NCBI GenBank assembly: GCA_002792395.1
Contig: PFOG01000157.1
Location: 1-7,586 of the forward strand
Origin: Candidatus Portnoybacteria bacterium CG_4_10_14_0_2_um_filter_44_20
GTDB lineage: Bacteria; Patescibacteriota; Minisyncoccia; Portnoybacterales; GCA-002795985
Direction: 5' to 3'
DNA: 7,586 bases
Shown here: one piece after another, positions 1 through 5,411 of the stretch
Numbering within the stretch: position 1 is the first letter of the stretch
Layout: each line of letters opens with the position of its first letter
Notes under the pieces: model-generated
The model's input: the letters and a program-made list of their open reading frames with translations, nothing else
What the model was told of the DNA's origin: nothing
The model's database searches: none
Position numbers and translations under genes: made by a program

Positions 1-90
1 CCCATCAATGAATTCCTGCCACTCCGCCGGCTCAAGCTCAAAAGTAATCTCAATTTTTGATTGCGAAAGATTTTTTGTTTCGTGTTTCAT
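1..90 (-). CDS. tig: Trigger factor, N-terminal fragment (partial)
   Basis: Only the first 30 codons are in the window; the rest lies beyond the left edge. The protein begins MKHETKNLSQSKIEITFELE and continues with PAEWQEFIDG. This matches the opening of the ribosome-binding domain of trigger factor in CPR-type bacteria: a short leader, then 'S-x-I-E-I-T-F-E-L' as the first beta strand, then 'P-x-E-W' starting the first helix. Trigger factor is the ribosome-bound peptidyl-prolyl isomerase and chaperone that meets nascent chains at the exit tunnel. Its ribosome-docking loop (FRKGK-type) would lie further downstream, so the key signature cannot be checked. The ATG lies 20 bases after the stop of the Nudix gene, so the two may be cotranscribed. 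There is no Shine-Dalgarno sequence; the bases just before the ATG are very AT-rich, with a TATTAT box at 97-102. The identification rests on a short N-terminus and could be wrong. Confidence 0.68.
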   Translation of the reverse strand, partial: MKHETKNLSQSKIEITFELEPAEWQEFIDG

Positions 91-110
91 ACTTATATAA
101 TATTTAAATC

Positions 111-557
111 TTAAACACTCTGCTTGTTTCCCGCCAAAATGATCGCTTCCAACACCCACGGATTCCTTAATTTATCTTTCATTGCTTCAATTTCTTCGAA
201 GGTAAACCATTTGGCGTCTAATAGTTCGTCCTCAGGGAATTTCAATTCGCCGCCGACGATCTTTGCTTCAAAAGCGTGCTTAACGGCTTCTTCGGCGGTT
301 TTTTGAAAAATACCGATTTTGCGAATTATCTCAACATCAAAACCAGTCTCTTCTTTTGCTTCTCTGATGGCAGTTTCTTCAAGAGTGTTTCCCTTATCAA
401 CTTTGCCGGCCGGTAAATTCCATAGTCCATAGACATGCGGCTTCTTTTCCTGCACTAGTAAATATTTTCCGTCTCTTTTGATCACCGCGCCCGCCGCCAC
501 GCCAGCCAACACATATTTGTCTGCGTAATCTTTGGTTGTTCTCGTCTGGAAAGACAT
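111..557 (-). CDS. Nudix hydrolase (MutT-like)
   Basis: A complete 148-residue single-domain Nudix protein. Nudix enzymes cleave a nucleoside diphosphate linked to another moiety using Mg2+ or Mn2+; the substrate here cannot be told from sequence. The domain runs from about residue 15 (YVLAGVAAGAVI) to the C-terminus. The Nudix box is at residues 51-73: it starts at G51 and ends R65-E66-A-K-E69-E70-T-G72-F73, with the metal-binding Glu residues E66, E69 and E70 in place. The first Glu of the consensus (G-x5-E-x7-REUxEExGU) is Asn57 here; that position is mainly structural, so activity is still likely. Downstream, WFTFEEIEAM (from about residue 117) is the usual Nudix C-terminal 'W-F-x-x-E-E' segment. 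The ATG at 557 is the only Met before the domain; there is no Shine-Dalgarno sequence. The preceding spacer holds palindromic repeats and a terminator-like hairpin, so the gene probably has its own promoter or relies on read-through. Confidence 0.9.
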   Translation of the reverse strand: MSFQTRTTKDYADKYVLAGVAAGAVIKRDGKYLLVQEKKPHVYGLWNLPAGKVDKGNTLEETAIREAKEETGFDVEIIRKIGIFQKTAEEAVKHAFEAKIVGGELKFPEDELLDAKWFTFEEIEAMKDKLRNPWVLEAIILAGNKQSV

Positions 558-577
558 TTATACAATTCCGCCATGCG

Positions 578-598
578 AAAAATGACACTCGGTGTCAT
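578..598 (-). terminator. Hairpin with T-tract, possible hppA terminator
   Basis: Read on the minus strand, ATGACAC, a three-base CGA loop and GTGTCAT form a 7-bp stem followed directly by TTTTT (including the last stem base) and CGC. This is the shape of a weak intrinsic terminator. It lies about 130 bases after the hppA stop and just before the Nudix gene, so it could separate the two transcripts. The stem has only moderate GC content. It overlaps the palindromic repeat at 594-619, so it may instead be part of that element. Confidence 0.4.
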
Positions 599-619
599 GC
601 CGAACTTGTTTCGGCATCT
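594..619 (+). repeat. 26-base palindromic element, copy A
   Basis: The element starts GTCATGCCGAA, has a CTTGT loop and closes with TTCGGCATCT. The 8-bp stem pairs 597-604 with 610-617. A second copy (629-654) lies 9 bases away on the opposite strand. Elements with this GTCAT...ATCT outline, typically with a CCTGAA/TTCAGG stem, are familiar from intergenic regions of several bacterial groups; that is from memory, not a search. It lies in the hppA-Nudix spacer. Confidence 0.75.
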
Positions 620-628
620 TAAAACGAG

Positions 629-654
629 AGATCCTGAAATAAATTCAGGATGAC
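629..654 (-). repeat. 26-base palindromic element, copy B (inverted)
   Basis: Read on the minus strand the element starts GTCATCCTGAA, has a TTTAT loop and closes TTCAGGATCT. The 8-bp stem uses plus-strand bases 631-638 and 644-651. It has the same length and outline as copy A, in the opposite orientation. It differs at six positions: four form two compensated stem pairs and two are in the loop. The 9 bases between the copies (620-628) are AT-rich. Confidence 0.75.
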
Positions 655-692
655 TTTTCGGGTCAATTTTATCGCCAGGTGGTGGTTTTTTG

Positions 693-718
693 CTACTTTT
701 TTGCCATCAAAAAAGTAG
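693..718. repeat. AT-rich perfect inverted repeat after hppA
   Basis: CTACTTTTTT at 693-702 is the exact inverse of AAAAAAGTAG at 709-718, giving a perfect 10-bp stem with a 6-base loop, starting 10 bases beyond the hppA stop codon. It lacks a clear T-tract on either side, so it is not a canonical terminator. It may stabilise the 3' end of the hppA mRNA or be one of the dispersed palindromes of this genome. Confidence 0.6.
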
Positions 719-728
719 ACTACCTAGT

Positions 729-2729
729 TTATATCAAGAAACTTACCATCAACAATGCGACGATGTTGATAATCTTAATCATCGGGTTGATGGCCGGACC
801 GGCGGTATCTTTATAGGGGTCGCCAACCGTATCGCCGGTAACCGCCGCCTGGTGCGCGAAAGAACCCTTGCCGCCGTAATTGCCTTCTTCAATATATTTC
901 TTGGCGTTATCCCAAGCCGCGCCGCCGGAAGTCATAGAAATGGCGACAAAAATCCCGGTGACAATCGAACCGACCAAAAGTCCGCCGAGAGCTTCGGGGC
1001 CAAGAAACCAACCAACGAGTATTGGCGTCAAAACCGGAATCAAGGCCGGGAAAATCATTTCGCGAATTGCCGCTTTGGTAACAATATCCACACAAGCGCC
1101 ATAGCGGGGCTTCGCCTGCCCCTCCATGATTCCCTTGATTTCTTTGAATTGCCGACGAACTTCATTCACAACCGCCGAGCCGGCCTTGCCAACTGCGCGC
1201 ATCGCCAATGAGCTGAAAAAATAGGGAAGCAGACCGCCCAAAAACAGGCCAATTAAAACATGGGGGTCGTTTAATTCAAAAATTATCGCCTTACCACCCT
1301 GCTCCAAGAACTCTTGAGTATAAGAGGCGAAAAGAACCAAAGCTGCTAGACCGGCTGAAGCAATCGCGTAGCCCTTGGTTACGGCTTTAGTGGTGTTGCC
1401 AACCGCGTCTAAGGCATCGGTTATCTTCCTTACTTCTTCAGGCAAATCAGCCATCTCGGCAATTCCTCCGGCGTTGTCGGTAATCGGACCGAAGGCATCA
1501 ATAGCCACGATAATACCGGCCATCGAAAGCATGCTCATGGCGGCCACCGCCACTCCATAGATGCCAGCCAGATAGAATGAAATGAAAATACCGGCAGAAA
1601 TCAAAATAACGGGCAGGGCGGTCGATTCCATAGAAATGGCCAGGCCGGTGATAATATTGGTTCCGTGGCCGGTGGTTGACGCCTCGGCAATGGAGCGGAC
1701 CGGCCGAAAACTTTTTGAAGTGTAATATTCTGTTATTAAAACCATGCCGGCAGTCACCACTAAACCAACCAGAGCTGAGAGATATAACGGCCACAAACTA
1801 AAGGAAATAGAGTCAGCTCCAATAGTAAGATATTTTATAACCGGATAAAAACCCAGGGCCGCCAAAACCGCCGAAGCAACAAGACCTTTATAGAGGGCGC
1901 CCATAATGTATTGCTTTCTTCCCAGACGGACGAAAAACATCCCCACTACCGAGGCAATGATAGAAATCGCCCCCAAAGCTAACGGCAACAAAATCGCGTT
2001 GGCCAAACCCGGGAAGAGAAGATGTCCCAGAATCATAGCGGCGATAGCGGTTACCGCGTAAGTTTCAAAAAGATCGGCAGCCATGCCGGCGCAATCTCCG
2101 ACATTGTCGCCGACATTATCAGCAATAACAGCCGGATTACGAGGATCGTCTTCGGGAATTCCTGCCTCAACCTTACCAACTAAATCAGCGCCAACATCAG
2201 CACCTTTAGTAAAAATACCGCCGCCTAACCGCGCAAAAACCGAGATCAAACTCCCGCCAAAACCCAAAGCAACCAAAGCCTTGAGGTCATTAGTCAGCCA
2301 GTAGAATAACGTCACGGACAAAAGGCCCAATCCCACAACTAACAATCCGGTAACCGCTCCGCCGTCGAAGGCTACCCCCAGCGCCTTTTTCAAGCCGCTT
2401 TTGGCCGCTTCCGCCGTCCGGGAATTAGAGCGCACGGCAATGTTCATACCGATGTAACCGGCTAAGGCTGAAGCAACAGCTCCACACAAAAAGCCGATCA
2501 CCGCCGTGAAACCTAAGGCATAATAAAGCACAATTGAGATAGCGACAGCGACAACCGCCACGGTTCGATACTGCCGGTTGAGATAAGCCTTTGCCCCCTC
2601 CCTGATCGCCTGGGCAATTTCCAGCATCTTGCCTTCACCAGCCGGATAACGAAGGATTTTCCGGGCCAGATAGAAAGAAAAGGCGATAGCCAATAAACTG
2701 GATAGAAAAGCAAACAAGATAATGCTCAT
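729..2729 (-). CDS. hppA: Membrane H+-translocating pyrophosphatase, K+-independent type
   Basis: A complete 666-residue integral membrane pyrophosphatase. It hydrolyses cytoplasmic PPi at a Mg2+-dependent site and pumps protons out, building membrane potential from a biosynthetic by-product. It is hydrophobic throughout, consistent with the family's 16 membrane helices. Signature regions are intact: [18 protein letters not shown] at about 169-186; the acidic PPi/Mg2+ site from E193 to E222, with D194, D195, D204, D208 and D212 and ending DLFETY; and the C-terminal site with D607, K610, D633, D637, K640 and D641 in [17 protein letters not shown]. At 444-453 the protein reads [10 protein letters not shown]: Lys448 and Thr451 replace the Ala and Gly of K+-dependent enzymes. 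Known Na+-pumping members belong to the K+-dependent group, so this enzyme is inferred to pump H+ without needing K+. The length suits the K+-independent bacterial subfamily. The ATG at 2729 has no Shine-Dalgarno sequence. nusA lies 159 bases upstream across a repeat-rich spacer. Confidence 0.97.
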   Translation of the reverse strand: MSIILFAFLSSLLAIAFSFYLARKILRYPAGEGKMLEIAQAIREGAKAYLNRQYRTVAVVAVAISIVLYYALGFTAVIGFLCGAVASALAGYIGMNIAVRSNSRTAEAAKSGLKKALGVAFDGGAVTGLLVVGLGLLSVTLFYWLTNDLKALVALGFGGSLISVFARLGGGIFTKGADVGADLVGKVEAGIPEDDPRNPAVIADNVGDNVGDCAGMAADLFETYAVTAIAAMILGHLLFPGLANAILLPLALGAISIIASVVGMFFVRLGRKQYIMGALYKGLVASAVLAALGFYPVIKYLTIGADSISFSLWPLYLSALVGLVVTAGMVLITEYYTSKSFRPVRSIAEASTTGHGTNIITGLAISMESTALPVILISAGIFISFYLAGIYGVAVAAMSMLSMAGIIVAIDAFGPITDNAGGIAEMADLPEEVRKITDALDAVGNTTKAVTKGYAIASAGLAALVLFASYTQEFLEQGGKAIIFELNDPHVLIGLFLGGLLPYFFSSLAMRAVGKAGSAVVNEVRRQFKEIKGIMEGQAKPRYGACVDIVTKAAIREMIFPALIPVLTPILVGWFLGPEALGGLLVGSIVTGIFVAISMTSGGAAWDNAKKYIEEGNYGGKGSFAHQAAVTGDTVGDPYKDTAGPAINPMIKIINIVALLMVSFLI

Positions 2730-2730
2730 A

Positions 2731-2860
2731 AATTTCTAATATCTAATTGTCTAATTTTTAATAAAATTCAAAATGTCCAAATGCCAAATAGAATATTTGA
2801 AATTTGGTTATTGGGTATTTTATTAGGTGAATTAGGTGAATTAGAAATTAGGTGAATTTT
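2731..2860. repeat. AT-rich spacer with short direct repeats (nusA-hppA)
   Basis: This spacer is low complexity and very AT-rich. ATTAGGTGA occurs at 2822-2830, 2831-2839 and 2847-2855, with a partial ATTAG at 2840-2844. CTAAT recurs three times near 2736-2755. CCAAAT at 2784-2789 and ATTTGG at 2802-2807 form a short inverted repeat. No open reading frame or clear terminator is visible. It probably also carries the hppA promoter, but no -35/-10 pair stands out. Confidence 0.6.
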
Positions 2861-2888
2861 AAAAAAGCGGATTTGGAATTATTTTGCG

Positions 2889-4292
2889 CTATTCCGTCTT
2901 CTCCTCATCTTTTTTCTTCCTTACTGCCCTTTTCTTCTTCGGCTTTTCCTCCCCGCCCAGAGCGAGTCCGCTCCTCGAGTCTGAGCCTCGGAGTCGAAGA
3001 CCTTGGGCGGATTTTTCTTCCACCCCCTCCTTTTGCCCGCCCTTTTCCTCTACCGCTACAGCCGTTTCGATCTCCGTATCTTTTATCTTCTCTTCTCCTG
3101 CCTCCGTCTCCTCCGCCTCAACCTTCTCTCCTTTGGCCGACATAATATCTATCTTCCAGCCAGTTAACTTAGCGGCCAATCGGACATTCTGTCCCCTCTT
3201 TCCGATCGCCAAGGAAAGCTGGTCTTCGGGGACTTTTACCACCGCTTTCTTTTCTCTTTTTTTAATGTCCACATCTATTGCTTTAGCGGGAGACAAAGCG
3301 TTGGCGATAAATTTCGCCGGATCTTCGTCCCACTGTATAATATCTACTTTTTCTCCGCCTAATTCATTGATTACCGCCTGAACCCTCGTTCCTTTCTGCC
3401 CGACCAATGACCCAATGGGGTCAATTTTTTCATCAATTGAGACAACGGCAACCTTGGAACGCGAACCGGCCTCTCTGGCTACCGCCTTGATCACAACTGT
3501 ACCAGCGGCAACTTCCGGCACTTCAATTTCAAAAAGGCGATTGATCATCGCCGGATGAATACGCGAAAGCAGGATCATCGAACCCTGCGGCGCCATCTGT
3601 ACCTCTAGGACATAAAGTCTAAATCTTTGCCCAATACGATAATACTCGCTAAAAATTTGTTCCTCCTTAGTCAAGACACCATTACCACGCCCCAAATCAA
3701 AGAAAATATTTCCTCTTTCCATTCTTTGGACCACACCCGACATAATCTGCCCCGCCTTCCCCTTAAATTCCTCAAAAACCGCTTCTTTTTCCGCCTCTCT
3801 GATCCGTTGAACGATTACCTGTTTAGCCGTCTGAGCCGCGATTCTACCATAGCTGGCGCTCGACTCCAGAGGAATCAACAATTCATCGCCGACTTTAATG
3901 CTTTTTTTGGTTTTTTTAGCCTCAGCTATCATTTCGTGCTTCTCCGGATTGAATCTGATTTTTTTGTCCTCACCCTCCTCGTCTTCTTCCAGATATTCAT
4001 CCTCACCGCCCCTGGTCGACCCGGGAGTACCACCCTCTTCCTCCGACACCTCCTCATCTCCTTCTTCTTTTTCCAGTTTTAGCATAGTCTCATCAACAAC
4101 CATCTTAACCTGAAAAAGTTTGGTTTCTCCCGTTTCTAGGTCAAGCTTGGCTCGAACAACCTGCCCCTTACGGCCTTGTTCTTTTTTGTAAGCGGCAGCA
4201 ATGGCCATCTCAACAGTCTCTAAGACTTTTTCTTTAGCGATGCCCCGCTCCTCGCAGATTTGTTCAATGGCTGAAATAAATTCTTTGTCCAT
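2889..4292 (-). CDS. nusA: Transcription termination/antitermination factor NusA
   Basis: A complete 467-residue NusA. It binds RNA polymerase and nascent RNA, modulating pausing, termination and antitermination. The N-terminal polymerase-binding domain (about 1-150) starts MDKEFISAIEQICEERGI. It is interrupted at about 73-110 by a very acidic insert. The S1 domain is at about 178-244. Then comes the conserved HPAMINRLFEIEVPE segment and KH1 with its GQKG loop at 298-301 (family motif DPIGSLVGQKGTRVQAV). KH2 has its GKRG loop at 364-367. In place of the acidic repeats seen in E. coli NusA, a charged low-complexity tail (about 386-467) ends in a Lys/Arg-rich stretch. Residues 428-447 of that tail are coded by a GC-rich repeat-like block. 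The usual rimP-nusA-infB neighbours are absent: yraN lies upstream and hppA downstream. The ATG is fixed by the conserved N-terminus; no Shine-Dalgarno sequence precedes it. Confidence 0.97.
   Translation of the reverse strand: MDKEFISAIEQICEERGIAKEKVLETVEMAIAAAYKKEQGRKGQVVRAKLDLETGETKLFQVKMVVDETMLKLEKEEGDEEVSEEEGGTPGSTRGGEDEYLEEDEEGEDKKIRFNPEKHEMIAEAKKTKKSIKVGDELLIPLESSASYGRIAAQTAKQVIVQRIREAEKEAVFEEFKGKAGQIMSGVVQRMERGNIFFDLGRGNGVLTKEEQIFSEYYRIGQRFRLYVLEVQMAPQGSMILLSRIHPAMINRLFEIEVPEVAAGTVVIKAVAREAGSRSKVAVVSIDEKIDPIGSLVGQKGTRVQAVINELGGEKVDIIQWDEDPAKFIANALSPAKAIDVDIKKREKKAVVKVPEDQLSLAIGKRGQNVRLAAKLTGWKIDIMSAKGEKVEAEETEAGEEKIKDTEIETAVAVEEKGGQKEGVEEKSAQGLRLRGSDSRSGLALGGEEKPKKKRAVRKKKDEEKTE
2953..3010. 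repeat. GC-rich repeat block inside the nusA tail
   Basis: CCGCCCA at 2953-2959 and TGGGCGG at 3004-3010 form an inverted repeat. Between them GAGTC recurs at 2964, 2977 and 2991, each followed by a degenerate G-rich then CCT segment, giving three imperfect copies of about 13 bases. The block is much richer in GC than the flanking coding sequence. It codes for NusA residues 428-447 (Gly/Leu/Arg/Ser-rich), which break an otherwise Lys/Glu-rich tail. It is in frame. Whether it is an inserted element or a local expansion is not decided by the sequence. Confidence 0.55.
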
Positions 4293-4338
4293 AAAAATAC
4301 TAAGCGACTGCGACCTACCGTCTGCGCAATTAGAAAAC

Positions 4339-4369
4339 AGTAGCCGATAGTCAGTAGGCGATAGTCAGT
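4339..4369. repeat. 14-base tandem repeat upstream of nusA
   Basis: AGTAGCCGATAGTC (4339-4352) is followed directly by AGTAGGCGATAGTC (4353-4366) and a further AGT, two copies with one mismatch plus the start of a third. It lies 47 bases before the nusA ATG, in the region where its promoter would be expected. No promoter boxes are clear. It may be no more than a slippage-derived spacer repeat. Confidence 0.65.
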
Positions 4370-4376
4370 TATTTTT

Positions 4377-4402
4377 AAAAATAGCCCGTTTCAAAAACGG
4401 AC
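4377..4402 (-). terminator. Intrinsic terminator between yraN and nusA
   Basis: On the minus strand GTCCGTTT, a TTG loop and AAACGGGC form an 8-bp stem (one G-T pair), followed by TATTTTT. This is a reasonable Rho-independent terminator for transcripts coming from yraN. It suggests nusA starts a new transcript in the 84 bases between it and the nusA ATG. Confidence 0.5.
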
Positions 4403-4484
4403 CTCAAATCGACTACTTTTAACATATCACACGATCTCAGATTAAGTCAATCCACAATTTTTCGCACGGCACCCTAGACAATTC

Positions 4485-4529
4485 TGCGTCACAACCAAAC
4501 TAATAATAAGCGCGCTTTGGCGTGACGCA
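4485..4529 (-). other. Long stem-loop directly after the yraN stop
   Basis: TGCGTCAC at 4485-4492 is the exact inverse of GTGACGCA at 4522-4529. The stem extends inward: on the minus-strand RNA GCCAAA pairs with UUUGGU (one G-U pair) after a single bulged base, giving about 14 pairs around a 16-base loop. The inner G-U is an A-C mismatch on the plus strand, so the RNA of the minus strand fits better. It begins 2 bases after the yraN stop codon and has no T-tract. It may be a 3'-end stabiliser or another dispersed palindrome. The rest of the 4293-4531 spacer shows no gene. Confidence 0.55.
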
Positions 4530-4531
4530 TT

Positions 4532-4909
4532 TTAAGCACCCGCCCAGACCGCATTTTTTATATGCTCAATTTCTGACGCGCCAGAGTCGCTATTCAACTT
4601 GACCACGATCATATCTATCTGCCATTGCCCCTCCGGCGGAATTTTGTTTTCCAGAAGCCAGCTGCGCGCCGCTCGAATAAGCCGCTGCTGCTTGAAATAA
4701 GTCACGTTCTGCGCCGGAAAAAATTTTGTTCCTTCCCGTTGCGATTTTACTTCGGCAAAAACAATATCCTTTTTAAATCTGGTAACAATATCAAGCTCTC
4801 CGCATTTTTTTCGATAATTCCTATCTAAAATCTGATAGCCAAGTTTTTTAAGATAATTCGCGGCTATCTCCTCTCCTAAATCGCCAAGTTGTCTTTTCAA
4901 AGTTGGCAT
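4532..4909 (-). CDS. yraN: YraN / UPF0102 family protein, nuclease-like fold
   Basis: A 125-residue protein of the UPF0102 (YraN) family, which has a restriction-endonuclease-like (PD-(D/E)xK) fold; its cellular role is not firmly established. It opens with the typical GDLGEEIAANYLKKLGYQIL helix region. The core follows, with G-E-L-D-I-V (Glu38, Asp40) and then F-A-E-V-K-S (Glu53, Lys55), the expected catalytic pattern. An I-D-M-I-V-V strand lies near the C-terminus. I chose the ATG at 4909 because family members start shortly before the GDxGE motif and E. coli YraN is about 131 residues. The frame stays open upstream to an ATG at 5002, which would add 31 residues unlike anything conserved in the family. 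A weak AGAAAG lies about 9 bases before the chosen start. Upstream is the divergent small gene at 5119; downstream come a long stem-loop and a terminator. Confidence 0.92.
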   Translation of the reverse strand: MPTLKRQLGDLGEEIAANYLKKLGYQILDRNYRKKCGELDIVTRFKKDIVFAEVKSQREGTKFFPAQNVTYFKQQRLIRAARSWLLENKIPPEGQWQIDMIVVKLNSDSGASEIEHIKNAVWAGA

Positions 4910-5030
4910 GCTTGATCTTTCTGACCGCAAAACTCCCTTCCTCTCCGTCCGGAAGGAAGAGAATGAAGGTGTTATTTCCGGCGTACCAACGCCCATTCCC
5001 AACTATTCTTTAAACAAAAGAAAACGAAGG

Positions 5031-5058
5031 TTGATTAAATATTAATTTTTGCTATAGT
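5031..5058 (+). promoter_or_regulatory. Sigma-70-type promoter with extended -10
   Basis: TTGATT at 5031-5036 (-35) is separated by 16 bases from TATAGT at 5053-5058 (-10). The TGC just before the -10 gives an extended -10 (TGnTATAnT). The spacer is AT-rich. Transcription would start near 5065, giving a leader of about 54 bases before the small gene at 5119. It is the clearest promoter in the window. Confidence 0.65.
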
Positions 5059-5102
5059 ATAGTTTAGGTTGTGCAAAAATTAGGAAGGGTTGCCCACGAC
5101 AA

Positions 5103-5109
5103 AAGGAGG
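5103..5109 (+). promoter_or_regulatory. Strong Shine-Dalgarno that fixes the start at 5119
   Basis: AAGGAGG lies 9 bases before the ATG at 5119, near-perfect complementarity to the 16S rRNA tail. It decides against the in-frame GTG at 5071, which sits within a few bases of the predicted transcription start. No other gene here has such a site. Confidence 0.8.
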
Positions 5110-5118
5110 AAAAAGTCG

Positions 5119-5385
5119 ATGCCTGCTTTTTTGAAATGCAAAGTCTCACCAGGAGTGTTCAACCACGAACGCAGTATTTCCATAGTAACCTCTGATGGCC
5201 AAGAGGTATTGGGATTCTTTCCGGCGCAAACAATTGACGAAGAAAAACAGCTTCTAAAAGTAGAAATCCTCGAGACAAGAGACAATCAATGCCTTATCAG
5301 AGTTCCCGGCTTTCCTTCCGCCGCATACGGTTTTATCGGCATAACCTCCGGAATCTGGGTGCTAAAAGACACCCTTGTTCTTTAA
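5119..5385 (+). CDS. Small protein of unknown function
   Basis: An 88-residue protein that I do not recognise. It begins MPAFLKCKVSPGVFNHERSI and ends GIWVLKDTLVL. Alternating hydrophobic stretches (RSISIVTSDGQEVLGFF; QLLKVEIL; QCLIRVPGF; IWVLKDTLVL) suggest a compact, mostly beta-strand fold, perhaps a small barrel. There is no signal peptide, membrane helix or obvious catalytic motif. It has two Cys residues (7 and 58 by my count), which do not form a metal-binding pair motif. It is the only plus-strand gene, divergent from yraN and convergent with the histidine kinase. It has its own extended -10 promoter, a strong Shine-Dalgarno sequence and a terminator 26 bases after the stop. That complete set makes a real, well-expressed gene very likely even though the function is unknown. 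Starting at the GTG at 5071 would add 16 basic residues, but the ribosome site does not support it. Confidence 0.85.
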   Translation: MPAFLKCKVSPGVFNHERSISIVTSDGQEVLGFFPAQTIDEEKQLLKVEILETRDNQCLIRVPGFPSAAYGFIGITSGIWVLKDTLVL

Positions 5386-5411
5386 ACCCCTTAACGTTCT
5401 TTTTGCAAATG

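Noticed and set aside
594..654. CRISPR-like array
   Set aside because: There are only two copies, in opposite orientation, with a 9-base gap; no repeat-spacer periodicity and no cas genes.
690..1211. A 173-codon plus-strand frame opposite hppA, and shorter ones at 880-1104, 1375-1560 and 2083-2304
   Set aside because: They are antisense to a strongly conserved pyrophosphatase gene, have compositions typical of reverse-complement shadows and show no recognisable domain.
2852..3381. Plus-strand frames rich in Ser, Pro and Phe opposite the nusA tail
   Set aside because: They are the antisense reading of the Glu/Lys-rich tail of NusA; the composition is fully explained by that.
4014..4031. Adjacent SalI- and SmaI-like sites in nusA, suggesting vector polylinker contamination
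   Set aside because: The bases are in frame within a continuous NusA gene with matching flanks; only two six-base sites are involved, which chance or a palindromic insertion explains.
5071..5118. GTG start giving a 104-residue version of the small plus-strand protein
   Set aside because: It lies only a few bases after the predicted transcription start and has no ribosome site, whereas the ATG at 5119 has AAGGAGG at ideal spacing.
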